The notes: generated by a model not told the origin, from the sequence alone. DNA of 18,806 nucleotides from CAKRPJ01 sp934376955 (GCA_934376955.1 CAKRPJ010000042.1:1-18806); one strand, 5' to 3'; shown: positions 1-7,846, counted from the stretch's first letter. Numbers and translations are program-made.

Positions 1-339
1 GTGCTGACCGTGGCCCAGATCGCCGGGATCATGGGGGCAAAGAAAACCTCGGAGCTTATTCCCATGTGCCATCCGATGCTGCTTGACGGCATCGACCTTT
101 CCTTTGAACCGGATGAGGTGAGATCTCAGATTCGTATTCTGGCGAAGGTTTCCTGCAGTGGAAAGACCGGCGTGGAGATGGAGGCATTAACCGCAGTGTC
201 GGCGGCCGCTCTTACGATCTACGACATGTGTAAGGCAGTCCAGAAGGATATGGAGATCACAGACATCCGGCTTTTAAATAAGACCGGCGGTGTCCACGGC
301 GATTTTGTCCGTGAAACAAAGGAACCCGAAAGCCGATAA
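1..339 (+). CDS. moaC: MoaC, cyclic pyranopterin monophosphate synthase (5' end outside window)
   Basis: MoaC acts with MoaA in the first step of molybdenum cofactor synthesis, turning the GTP-derived cyclic intermediate into cyclic pyranopterin monophosphate in the cytoplasm. The visible 112 codons carry the family hallmarks: KKTSELIPMCHP at residues 14-25, GKTGVEMEALTAVS at 54-67 and TIYDMCKAVQKDM at 72-84. Asp75 and Lys78 match the catalytic Asp128/Lys131 pair of E. coli MoaC, so about 53 N-terminal residues lie before base 1. The GTG at position 1 is therefore an internal codon, not the start. The gene is followed 62 bases later by yqeC on the same strand, which fits supply of cofactor to a molybdenum hydroxylase. 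Identification is near certain; the true start is unseen. Confidence 0.95.
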   Translation: MLTVAQIAGIMGAKKTSELIPMCHPMLLDGIDLSFEPDEVRSQIRILAKVSCSGKTGVEMEALTAVSAAALTIYDMCKAVQKDMEITDIRLLNKTGGVHGDFVRETKEPESR

Positions 340-401
340 TGGCAACTGAAAACCGGTAATGGTGACCTGAGATTTTGTAACGGAAAAGAGGCGGCGGTAT
401 C

Positions 402-1124
402 ATGGATATGCTGGACTATTTTGCAGTAAGAAACAGCCGCATTATTTCCTTTGTCGGTGCCGGAGGAAAGACGACGGCAATGTATACACTGGCAGCAGCC
501 TTTGCGGCCCGCGGGTTTAAAACGCTGGTGACGACTACGACCCATATCGAGATGCCGGACAAAACACTGTGGGCAAAAAACGAGGAGGAAGTAAGGAAGC
601 TGTGGCGGGCAGGCTCCTATGCAGTAGTAGGCACGGAACCGGGAGCGGGAGCTGCGGATATTAAAAAAATTACGGGCCTTTCTAAACCGGAGCGCAATCT
701 GTATTTTGACATGGCGGAGGTTGTATTGATCGAGGCAGACGGAGCAAAGCGGATGCCGTGTAAGGTTCCTGCCGCCCATGAACCGGTGATCCTTAAGGAG
801 TGTGACACGGTGGTCGGGGTTATGGGGATCCGGAGTGTGGGACGTCCCCTTAGGGAGGTCTGCTTCCGGCTGGAGGAGGCGCAAAAAAGCTTCGGCTGTC
901 ATCCGGATGAGCGGCTGACCCCGGAGCTTGCAGCCGAGTTTCTGGCATCCGATCTTGGAACGAAAAAAAATGTAGGAACCAGAAATTACTGTGTGATGTT
1001 AAATCCCTGCGACGGGGATGAGCTTCTTAGTATCGGCAGCAGGATCCGCAGGCTTCTGGAGAAGAAAGGGATATATAGCTGTATGCTGACAGCTTTTAGA
1101 GAGAGAGGAACAGAATATTTATGA
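402..1124 (+). CDS. yqeC: YqeC-family selenium-dependent hydroxylase accessory protein
   Basis: This 240-residue protein matches the YqeC family, found beside selenium-dependent molybdenum hydroxylases (xanthine and purine hydroxylase types) and thought to help mature their labile selenium centre; the exact reaction is not established. The N-terminus holds a P-loop-like motif GAGGKTT (residues 19-25) followed by TTTTHIEMP, and the middle holds VLIEADGAKRMPCKVPAAHEP, characteristic of the family. No signal peptide is visible, so it should be cytosolic. The ATG at 402 follows a GAGGCGGCGG stretch; a second ATG two codons later is possible. The stop overlaps the start of yqeB (ATGA), indicating translational coupling. 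The hydroxylase structural genes are not in the window and may lie upstream. Confidence 0.88.
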   Translation: MDMLDYFAVRNSRIISFVGAGGKTTAMYTLAAAFAARGFKTLVTTTTHIEMPDKTLWAKNEEEVRKLWRAGSYAVVGTEPGAGAADIKKITGLSKPERNLYFDMAEVVLIEADGAKRMPCKVPAAHEPVILKECDTVVGVMGIRSVGRPLREVCFRLEEAQKSFGCHPDERLTPELAAEFLASDLGTKKNVGTRNYCVMLNPCDGDELLSIGSRIRRLLEKKGIYSCMLTAFRERGTEYL

Positions 1125-1930
1125 AAAGCAGTTGGATCATAGTCCGCGGCGGAGGAGATCTGGCAACCGGAACGATCCACAGGCTTTGGTCATGCGGATT
1201 TAAGGTGCTGGTATTGGAAACAAAGATGCCTGCCGCGATCCGCCGTCAGGTTTCTGTCTGCGAGGCAGTGTATGACGGTGAGGCAATCGTGGAGGGAATG
1301 AAGGCGATCCGGATCTTCTCGTGGGAACAGGCGGAGAAAATTATCGAAAGCGGCGCGGTTCCGGTTCTCGTGGATCCGGAAGGAGCGTCGATAGACATGC
1401 TTCATCCCCGTGTGGTCATCGATGCGATCTTAGCAAAAAGAAATCTGGGAACACATAGAAAGATGGCGCCTTTAACGATAGGCTTGGGCCCCGGCTTCTG
1501 TGGAGGAAAAGATGTGGATGTGGTGATCGAGACCAAGAGAGGCCACAATCTGGGGCGTGTAATTTATTCCGGTATGGCGGCTCCCAATACGGGGATTCCC
1601 GGCATGGTCGGCGGATATGCCAAGGAAAGAGTGCTTCATGCCCCGGTGGAAGGTACCTTTAAGGGCTATGCAGGGATCGGGGACATTGTGGAGGCCGGAG
1701 CACCGGTCGCTGCAGTCATAGGAAATGACGGGACTGCCACACCGCTTACAGCCGCATTTTCCGGCATCGTCCGAGGGCTTTTGCGGGACGGATATCCGGT
1801 AACAAAGGGCTTTAAGGTGGCTGACATCGATCCGCGAAAAGAGGAGCTTGCCAATTGCTTTACGATCTCGGATAAAGCACGATGCATTGCCGGGAGCGTG
1901 CTGGAGGTAGTGGTGAGAGATTTACATTAA
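1121..1930 (+). CDS. yqeB: YqeB-family selenium-dependent molybdenum hydroxylase system protein
   Basis: The 269-residue product matches the YqeB (EF2563-like) family, a genomic marker of selenium-dependent molybdenum hydroxylases in anaerobes. Residues 8-16 form a glycine-rich RGGGDLATG nucleotide-binding-like turn at the end of the first strand, as in a Rossmann fold. Further on, GLGPGFCGGKDVDVVIETKRG and a lipoyl/biotinyl-like glycine-rich stretch (APVEGTFKGYAGIGDIVEAGAPV) are family features. Its biochemical activity is not known. The ATG overlaps the yqeC stop, and GAGAGGAA lies about ten bases upstream. It is the last gene of the moaC-yqeC-yqeB run, followed by a hairpin terminator 25 bases after the stop. 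The length is normal for the family and the frame is intact. Confidence 0.88.
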   Translation: MKSSWIIVRGGGDLATGTIHRLWSCGFKVLVLETKMPAAIRRQVSVCEAVYDGEAIVEGMKAIRIFSWEQAEKIIESGAVPVLVDPEGASIDMLHPRVVIDAILAKRNLGTHRKMAPLTIGLGPGFCGGKDVDVVIETKRGHNLGRVIYSGMAAPNTGIPGMVGGYAKERVLHAPVEGTFKGYAGIGDIVEAGAPVAAVIGNDGTATPLTAAFSGIVRGLLRDGYPVTKGFKVADIDPRKEELANCFTISDKARCIAGSVLEVVVRDLH

Positions 1931-1955
1931 GAATTCAGAGTAATTTATAATCAAA

Positions 1956-1994
1956 ACAGCCGATGAGGTAACCTTCCGTTACTCCATCGGCTGT
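1956..1994 (+). terminator. Intrinsic terminator after yqeB
   Basis: A perfect 10-bp stem (ACAGCCGATG at 1956-1965 with CATCGGCTGT at 1985-1994) is extended inwards by GGTAAC/GTTACT pairing around a CTTCC loop and followed by ATTTGTT. It sits 25 bases after the yqeB stop. The T-run is modest, but AAAA before the stem could also serve the opposite strand. Confidence 0.8.
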
Positions 1995-2374
1995 ATTTGT
2001 TGCATTACAAATTAATTAAGTCTTGTATAAAGTAAAAAAGCCACCGAGACGGTGGCCTCATGATCGACGATATTACATATCGCTTAAACGTTAATTCGAT
2101 ATCATGAGTATACAGCGTATCTCTACCTGCACCTTTATTATGTGCTAGAATTGTAAAAAATACAATCCTCAAATTTAAAATTTTTTCACTAGCCAACACA
2201 AGATTCCCTTAAAAAGAAATCAGAATACATAACAACAATTCTAAATTAATTCAATATACAAGTTAATATTGAAAAACATAAACAAATATGGATATATAAT
2301 CCAGAAAACAAAATATTTAAGTTTACATAAAACATACAAAATAAAAATAAATTATAAATATTCTAAAAATTGTA
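1995..2374. other. AT-rich gene-free stretch with structured block near its left end
   Basis: No convincing gene is visible on either strand. The left part (2034-2108) holds a minus-strand terminator and nested inverted repeats: CTCATGATCG at 2057-2066 against CGAT(AT)CATGAG ending at 2108, with CGATAT/ATATCG inside. From about 2160 to 2374 the sequence is extremely A/T-rich with only short palindromes. A 64-codon minus-strand frame crosses the region but its end is made of the terminator hairpin, so I do not call it. The stretch could be an insertion scar or an upstream AT-rich promoter enhancer for the peptide operon. Confidence 0.6.
2034..2056 (-). terminator. Orphan minus-strand intrinsic terminator
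   Basis: Read on the minus strand this is GCCACC-GTCTC-GGTGGC followed at once by six T: a textbook 6-bp GC-rich stem with a U tail. No minus-strand gene lies just upstream of it (2057-2474 carries no convincing ORF). It may end a small RNA or be left over from a lost gene. Confidence 0.75.
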
Positions 2375-2404
2375 TTGACAAAAAAAAAAAAAATAGGCTA
2401 TTCT
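2375..2404 (+). promoter_or_regulatory. Sigma-A-type promoter of the peptide operon with poly(A) spacer
   Basis: A perfect -35 box TTGACA (2375-2380) is followed 18 bases later by TATTCT (2399-2404, four of six matches to TATAAT). The spacer starts with 13 A; counting the last base of the -35 box, the A tract is 14 long (2380-2393). Transcription would start near 2411. It is the only strong promoter seen ahead of the operon, and the upstream AT-rich DNA could act as an UP element. An 18-bp spacer is slightly longer than the 17-bp optimum, so a change of one A would alter strength. Confidence 0.65.
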
Positions 2405-2410
2405 GAAAAC

Positions 2411-2433
2411 AGGTTTTTTGCAAAAAAAGACCT
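2411..2433 (+). promoter_or_regulatory. Palindrome at the predicted transcription start, possible operator
   Basis: AGG-TTTTTTG is mirrored by CAAAAAA-AGA-CCT; the core TTTTTTGCAAAAAA (2414-2427) is a perfect 14-bp palindrome. It starts where transcription from the promoter at 2375-2404 is expected to begin. ACCT at 2430-2433 can pair instead with AGGT at 2443-2446. It could be a repressor site or a short leader hairpin; no regulator gene is adjacent. Confidence 0.35.
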
Positions 2434-2474
2434 AATACGACAAGGTGTTATCAAAAGAATAGGAGGAATCTTAC

Positions 2475-4208
2475 ATGAGCAAAAACGTATGTGATGTTTC
2501 GGGTACAAAGTTGACAGAAGAAGTCAGCCTGCCGCTGATGAGGGGAACACTGGAAGCATTTGCTAAGCTGCATCGTTACAGTGGATCAGAGCAGGGTGAA
2601 AAAGCAGTAGAGTATATTGTTAAATACTTGGAAAAAGAGGGAGTACCGTGTAAGACATTGTCTTATGATTGCTATAGAAGCCTCCCGGTCAGTGCATCAG
2701 TTACTGTAAATGGGGTAAAGTATGATGCCTTGGCGGCAGTTTACAGTGGTGAAGCAGAGGATCTGACTGCTGATTTATATTATGATGCAGAAAGTGAAAA
2801 AGGAAAACTGACTGACCTTGAAAACGAAGAAAGGTTGAAAAAATTCAAAGGAAAAATTGTCCTGACAAGTGAACGTACAGGAGATTTTGCATTGGCTGCC
2901 CATAAAGCAGGCGCACTTGGAGTCGTTGTTATCTGGCCGCAGCCGGAGCCGTGGCTTCATCACATGACGATCGGTACAGTTTGGGGAAATCCTACGATCC
3001 ACGATATGTATCGTTACTGTAGAATTCCATTTTTGGGAGTTAATCGCGAAACGGGACTTAAGTTAAAAGAAATTTGTACTAAAGAGGGCTGCAAAGCAGC
3101 TTTAAATATAAAAATGAATAATGGAATTGTGAAGACATCTATGCCTGTAATAACAATTCCGGGAAAGAGTGAAAAATATGTTCTGGTATCAGGACATTAT
3201 GATTCTTGGTACGAAGGAATTACAGATAATGCTACTTCCAATGCTGCAACTCTGGAAATTGCAAGAATTTTATATGAACATCGAGATGAACTGAAACGAA
3301 GTGTAAAAATTGCATTCTGGTCAGGTCATTCAGATGGAAGATATGCCGGATCCTCGTGGTATGTGGACAATCAGTGGGAGGATCTGAACAAGAATTGTGT
3401 GGCTCACATTAATCTGGATCTGATCGGTGGAAAAAACGATGAATTAGTTTCCAGAGGAACTTCTTTGATGGAAAAAGAGGGATTATCTGAAAATATTATT
3501 GAGGAATTTTCGGGTGTCAGACCGGTTTTAACGACTGGTTTGTGCAGAGCCGGAGACGAGTCCTTCAGCGGAGTAGGAGTACCGATCAGCATGCTGTCAG
3601 GCTTTGCATCGAAAACTGACGGCGAGTATGCACTTTGGGCGAAGTGTTATGCACCATGGTGGCACTCAGTTGCAGACACTCTGGATAAGGTGAATGAAGA
3701 CTTCCTGATGAGAGATACAAAAATCAATCTGAAGCTTGTTTGGGAAATCCTTCAAAGCGACAAACTTCCGGTAGACATGGCTGCTTTTGCAAAGAGAACA
3801 GAAGCAATGCTTGTTGACATTCAAAAGGAATGCACATCAGACTTTGATCCTCAGTGTGTAATAGACGAAATCCAGAATCTTAAGAAGGCTCTTGTGCGTT
3901 TGGATCAAGCGATTGCCGAATATGGTATTGAGGATACGGATGATATTATTAAAAAAGTATCCGGAAATATGGTGAGACTGCATTATACCTATGGAAGCCA
4001 GTATTATCACGATCCTGCTTATGCAGGCTATTCGGATCTTCATATCTTTAACATGATGCGGGGAGTAACAAGGGAAAATACCTCCCAGGAAAACTATCTT
4101 ATGTATCAGACGGATTTTAGAAGGCAATGTAACCGGCAGGTAGCAGAAATGCAGAAAATCGTAGAAATGATAGACATGCAGATTATGCGCTGGAAATACG
4201 GTTGCTGA
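2475..4208 (+). CDS. PA-domain M28-like peptidase with variant active site
   Basis: The 577-residue protein has no signal peptide and should act in the cytosol. Residues of about 60-220 include a protease-associated (PA) insert (GKIVLTSERTG...AAHKAGALGVVVI), followed by an M28 zinc-peptidase core. Visible metal-site candidates are His241 and Asp243 (GHYDS), Asp251 (TDNA), Asp315 (NLDLIG) and His397 (WWHSVADT). Where most M28 enzymes have Glu-Glu, this one has His285-Ser286 in WSGHSDGRYAGSSWYVD; as I recall, a subgroup of M28-like proteins shares this. A helical tail of about 170 residues follows. The start is fixed by AGGAGG at 2461-2466, eight bases upstream. It is the first gene of the operon and its stop is 38 bases before the binding-protein start. 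Substrate is unknown; a peptide or peptide-like compound is inferred from the neighbours. Confidence 0.85.
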   Translation: MSKNVCDVSGTKLTEEVSLPLMRGTLEAFAKLHRYSGSEQGEKAVEYIVKYLEKEGVPCKTLSYDCYRSLPVSASVTVNGVKYDALAAVYSGEAEDLTADLYYDAESEKGKLTDLENEERLKKFKGKIVLTSERTGDFALAAHKAGALGVVVIWPQPEPWLHHMTIGTVWGNPTIHDMYRYCRIPFLGVNRETGLKLKEICTKEGCKAALNIKMNNGIVKTSMPVITIPGKSEKYVLVSGHYDSWYEGITDNATSNAATLEIARILYEHRDELKRSVKIAFWSGHSDGRYAGSSWYVDNQWEDLNKNCVAHINLDLIGGKNDELVSRGTSLMEKEGLSENIIEEFSGVRPVLTTGLCRAGDESFSGVGVPISMLSGFASKTDGEYALWAKCYAPWWHSVADTLDKVNEDFLMRDTKINLKLVWEILQSDKLPVDMAAFAKRTEAMLVDIQKECTSDFDPQCVIDEIQNLKKALVRLDQAIAEYGIEDTDDIIKKVSGNMVRLHYTYGSQYYHDPAYAGYSDLHIFNMMRGVTRENTSQENYLMYQTDFRRQCNRQVAEMQKIVEMIDMQIMRWKYGC

Positions 4209-4246
4209 TTATTAAGACACCAAGAGAAAAGGAAAGGAGAACGCGT

Positions 4247-5839
4247 ATGAAAAAAAAGGTATTGATCGTTGCTTCCATGATTCTGATGGCCTTAACTGTG
4301 TCAGGATGTATGAAAAAAGAAAATCCTGTGTCAACGGATAGTTCACAGAATCAAACCACAAAAAGCGCTGAAGCTGAGGTTACCGGAGCCGGAGACAGTT
4401 TGGATGAAACGAAAACTATGGTAATTGCTCATGGAGCATACCCTCAGACTCTTGACATTCAAAACCAGAGTGATGCTTTTTCTTCGCGTCCGGCTTCGAT
4501 GGTGTTTGAAAAATTGATGAAAATGGATAAAGACGGAAATTTTCAGGGAGTATTAGCGGAATCATGGGAATATGAAGACGATACGCATCTCGTATTCCAT
4601 CTTCGTAAGGGCGTAAAATTTCATAACGGAGATCCTATGACGGCAGAGGACGTAAAGTGGTCGTTGATTAGAGCCGTTAATTCCGCACACGTTTCGTCTA
4701 AAGCATCATTCATCAACCAGGATGATATTACGATTATTGATGATAATACAATAAAAGTAGGATATCTGTATCCCAATGCATCGGCATATGCAGCATTTTC
4801 TAATGTGGGACTTTCTATTTTGCCGAGTAAGCTGTATGCGAACGCAGACACGGCCGATATTTCTAAAAATCCGATCGGTACAGGCCCATATAAATATGTG
4901 GATTGTGTAAACGGAGAAAAGGTTACTTTTGTCAGAAATGAGGACTACTGGGGAGAAAAGGCCCATATTAAAAATTTAATCTGGAAGACGATCACCGAAA
5001 ACGCGAACAGAACCATCGAATTGGAGACCGGCGGAGCTCATTTTTCCTATGATGTTCCGACAACAGACATAGACAGAATAGAAAGTGATGATAAGCTGAC
5101 CTTATTGATGGGACCGAATTTTACAATTCAATATGTTTGCTATAATACGCAGAAAGCACCGCTTAATGATGTAAAGGTGAGAAAAGCCCTCGGAATGGCA
5201 GTTGATAAAGAAGCCATCAAGATTGCCGCGTATAACGGATTAGGAAAGGTCGGAGTTGGGCCTATGGTTTCAACAACTCAGTATGCTACGGAGGATCTTG
5301 ACGTGGCTCCGTTTGATCTGGATGCCGCAAAAGCACTGCTTGCAGAAGCCGGTTACCCTGACGGATTTGAAATTAAGATCTACACCAATGAAAATCAGGC
5401 GCGAATCGATGCTGCACAGGTGGTACAGAACTCCTGGGCTAAGATTGGCGTAAAGGCTACCGTTACAACACTGGAGTATGCGGCATACTATGAAGCAGTA
5501 AATTCCGGAGAGTATGATGTTTGTTTCTTTGGATGGATCAGCAATGGTGACCCGGATAATACCTTATACGGTTTATACCATTCCTCTATGATCGGTGCCT
5601 CTAACTATTCCCATACCAATAATCCTAAGGTGGATGAGCTGCTGGAAGCAGGAAGAAAAGAGCTGGATGATAAAAAACGGGAACAGATTTATGTGGAGCT
5701 TCAGAAAGAGCTTGTGGATTATTGCCCGGCAACATACTATTGGCAGGGTGTTAATACATACGCATATTCTAATGATCTGATGCCAATTGAATATACGCCG
5801 TATGATTTTGAACCGTGGACATTTGAATGGAAAAAGTAA
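4247..5839 (+). CDS. ABC importer substrate-binding lipoprotein, family 5 (peptide type)
   Basis: This 530-residue protein captures the ligand outside the membrane and hands it to the importer encoded downstream. Residues 1-21 form a lipoprotein signal peptide ending in the lipobox LTVSGC, with Cys21 as the lipid anchor, followed by a Ser/Thr-rich linker to about residue 55. The family 5 (DppA/OppA/NikA) signature appears near residues 115-145 (LRKGVKFHNGDPMTAEDVKWSL), and later family blocks (NPIGTGPYK, VRKALGMAVDKEAI, AEAGYPDG) are all present. The frame is open from 4202, but the ATG at 4247 has AAAGGAGA seven bases upstream and gives a proper signal peptide. The ligand cannot be read from sequence; di- or oligopeptides are the usual cargo. 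A large stem-loop follows the stop. Confidence 0.93.
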   Translation: MKKKVLIVASMILMALTVSGCMKKENPVSTDSSQNQTTKSAEAEVTGAGDSLDETKTMVIAHGAYPQTLDIQNQSDAFSSRPASMVFEKLMKMDKDGNFQGVLAESWEYEDDTHLVFHLRKGVKFHNGDPMTAEDVKWSLIRAVNSAHVSSKASFINQDDITIIDDNTIKVGYLYPNASAYAAFSNVGLSILPSKLYANADTADISKNPIGTGPYKYVDCVNGEKVTFVRNEDYWGEKAHIKNLIWKTITENANRTIELETGGAHFSYDVPTTDIDRIESDDKLTLLMGPNFTIQYVCYNTQKAPLNDVKVRKALGMAVDKEAIKIAAYNGLGKVGVGPMVSTTQYATEDLDVAPFDLDAAKALLAEAGYPDGFEIKIYTNENQARIDAAQVVQNSWAKIGVKATVTTLEYAAYYEAVNSGEYDVCFFGWISNGDPDNTLYGLYHSSMIGASNYSHTNNPKVDELLEAGRKELDDKKREQIYVELQKELVDYCPATYYWQGVNTYAYSNDLMPIEYTPYDFEPWTFEWKK

Positions 5840-5863
5840 ATTAGAGATGTCAGACAATCAGAG

Positions 5864-5907
5864 ATGGGGAAGCCTGGCGGGTCAGGAAAGCCGGTCGGCT
5901 TCCCCAT
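5864..5907 (+). other. Intercistronic stem-loop between binding protein and permease
   Basis: ATGGGGAAGCC (5864-5874) pairs perfectly with GGCTTCCCCAT (5897-5907), and GGC/GCC pairs inside the 22-base loop. There is no T-run after it, so it is unlikely to be a full terminator. Such hairpins after binding-protein genes typically protect the upstream mRNA 3' end and lower expression of the permease genes; here that role is inferred. Confidence 0.75.
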
Positions 5908-5933
5908 TGCCATATAAAAAGGGGTGAAGGAAC

Positions 5934-6926
5934 ATGCTGAAATATACTCTGAAAAGACTTCTTATGATGATTCCGGTCCTTCTTGGAGTTTCGTTTGTTG
6001 TTTTCCTTCTAATGTATATCTCTCCGGGAGATCCGGCAAAGATGATACTTGGAGAAATGGCAGAAAAAGGGGAAATAGAAGCTCTCCGGGAAACCTTGGG
6101 GTTAAATGCCGGTTTTTGGGAACGTTATTTCAATTACATGAAAGTTATTTTGTTATATGGTGATCTGGGAATATCCTATGTGACTCGTGAACCGGTAATC
6201 TCGGAAGTAATGGAAAGATTTCCTGTAACATTACGGCTGGCATCTTCCGGCGTTCTGGTGTCACTTTGTATCGGTGTTCCATGCGGAATTATAGCTGCCA
6301 CAAAGCAGTATTCTGTTTTTGATCATGTAGCAACCCTGTTATCACTCCTTGGAAATGCGATGCCGGCGTTCTGGATGGGAATACTTTTGATCCTTATTTT
6401 CTCTGTTCAGCTGGGATGGCTTCCGTCATCGGGATACACTTCTATAGAGTATATGATCCTTCCGGCACTGACATTAGGGACAAGCTCTGCTGCAGTTATC
6501 ATGCGTATGACACGGTCAAGTATGTTAGAAGTAATCCATCAGGACTACATAAGAACTGCAAGGTCAAAGGGACAGAAAGAAAGCATAGTCATCTATTTCC
6601 ATGCCTTAAAAAATGCATTGATTCCTGTAATCACGGCGGTTGGTCTCCAGTTTGGAATGCTGTTAGGTGGTTCGATATTGACGGAAACTATTTTCTCAAT
6701 ACCGGGTATCGGAAAATTAATGGTAGATTCGATTAAAACAAGGAATTATCCGATCGTTCAAGGCGGTGTTCTGATCCTGGCAGTGGTCTTCAGCTTCGTA
6801 AACTTAGGAGTTGACTTACTGTATGCCTTTGTAGATCCAAGGATCAAATCACAGTACAAAGGAGCAAAGAAAAGCTCAGAGGTCAAAGAGGAAGATGCAG
6901 AGAATGGAGAGGAGGGAGAAGATTGA
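5934..6926 (+). CDS. Peptide ABC transporter permease, DppB/OppB type
   Basis: The 330-residue product is one of the two membrane subunits of the importer. It opens with the typical MLKYTLKRLLMMIPVLLGVSFVVFLLMYISPGDPA, where the first helix (about residues 9-29) precedes the conserved PGDPA. Further helices are seen at about 100-122, 137-160, 235-257 and 282-303. The cytoplasmic coupling loop RTARSKGQKESIVIYFHALKNALIPV (about 203-228) is the EAA motif that docks on the ATPases. The C-terminus has an unusually acidic hydrophilic tail (EEDAENGEEGED). GGGGTGAAGG at 5921-5930 is the ribosome binding site. Its stop TGA overlaps the next gene's ATG. Confidence 0.93.
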   Translation: MLKYTLKRLLMMIPVLLGVSFVVFLLMYISPGDPAKMILGEMAEKGEIEALRETLGLNAGFWERYFNYMKVILLYGDLGISYVTREPVISEVMERFPVTLRLASSGVLVSLCIGVPCGIIAATKQYSVFDHVATLLSLLGNAMPAFWMGILLILIFSVQLGWLPSSGYTSIEYMILPALTLGTSSAAVIMRMTRSSMLEVIHQDYIRTARSKGQKESIVIYFHALKNALIPVITAVGLQFGMLLGGSILTETIFSIPGIGKLMVDSIKTRNYPIVQGGVLILAVVFSFVNLGVDLLYAFVDPRIKSQYKGAKKSSEVKEEDAENGEEGED

Positions 6927-7822
6927 TGGATGAAAAAAACATGCAGATAAACCTGGAAATAGAGGATATTTCCATGTATAAAAAACAAAGCCAGTTTATA
7001 CAGGCATGGCACAGAATAAGAAAGAACAAAGTAGCCATTTTGGGAATGCTCATCCTGATCGTTTTGATCTTGGGCGCGGTTTTTGCCGATCAGCTGGCAC
7101 CCTATGGATATGACGATCAAGATGTAATGCGCCGTTTTACATTTCCATGTCGGGAGTTTCCGTTTGGAACAGACAATCTGGGAAGATGTATTTACAGTAG
7201 AATTCTTTATGGAGCCAGAGTATCCTTACTGATTGGTTTTGTCGCAACAGGAATGGGAGCTGTCGGAGGTACCATTTTGGGTGCATTGGCAGGCTACTAT
7301 GGAAATAAAGCAGATAATGCAATTATGCGTTTTTGCGATATAATCCAGGCAATTCCCAGCCTCCTTCTCGCAATTGCCGTTGCAGCTGCATTAGGCAGCG
7401 GACTTTTCAATATGATGCTGGCAATCAGTATTGCAGCAATCCCTCGATATGCAAGAACGGTAAGGGCCTCTATTCTAACAGTAAAGGATCAGGAATTTAT
7501 TGAGGCGGCCCATGCTATTGGAGCAAGTGATGCAAGAATAATTATGAAGCATATATTTCCGAACTGCCTTGCACCTATAATCGTGCAGGTAACTCTGGGA
7601 GTGGCAGGATCAATTATTAATGCAGCTTCACTGAGCTTTATTGGATTGGGTGTTCAGGCACCGATGGCTGAATGGGGAAGTATGCTTTCAGCAGGAAGGC
7701 AGTACATCCGCGATTACTGGTTTGTGGTTATGATTCCGGGATTGGCAATTATGACAACAATCCTCTCTCTGAACCTGTTTGGTGATGGGCTTAGAGATGC
7801 CCTTGATCCAAAGCTGAAATAA
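6926..7822 (+). CDS. Peptide ABC transporter permease, DppC/OppC type
   Basis: This 298-residue protein is the partner permease. After a soluble N-terminus it has the first membrane helix (about residues 36-55), the family hallmark FPFGTDNLGRCIYSRILYGARVSL (about 75-98), a second helix block with GALAGYYG, and the EAA coupling loop EAAHAIGASDARIIMKHIFPN (about 192-212). The end ANLFGDGLRDALDPKLK-like tail (here LNLFGDGLRDALDPKLK) is typical. The ATG at 6926 shares bases with the upstream stop (TGATG) behind GGAGGGAG at 6911-6918; a TTG one codon earlier (6923) is the less likely alternative start. Tight coupling implies equal synthesis of both permeases. Confidence 0.93.
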   Translation: MDEKNMQINLEIEDISMYKKQSQFIQAWHRIRKNKVAILGMLILIVLILGAVFADQLAPYGYDDQDVMRRFTFPCREFPFGTDNLGRCIYSRILYGARVSLLIGFVATGMGAVGGTILGALAGYYGNKADNAIMRFCDIIQAIPSLLLAIAVAAALGSGLFNMMLAISIAAIPRYARTVRASILTVKDQEFIEAAHAIGASDARIIMKHIFPNCLAPIIVQVTLGVAGSIINAASLSFIGLGVQAPMAEWGSMLSAGRQYIRDYWFVVMIPGLAIMTTILSLNLFGDGLRDALDPKLK

Positions 7823-7846
7823 CAGGTGGAACAAAGGAGGACAGAT

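Noticed and set aside
219..902. 227-codon minus-strand frame across moaC and yqeC
   Set aside because: It lies opposite two well-recognised genes and its product is rich in Cys, His and Arg without any family pattern; a shadow frame.
2005..2199. A 64-codon minus-strand frame in the AT-rich gap
   Set aside because: Its C-terminal part is encoded by the terminator hairpin, there is no ribosome site of note, and no family is recognisable. I treat the region as non-coding or relic.
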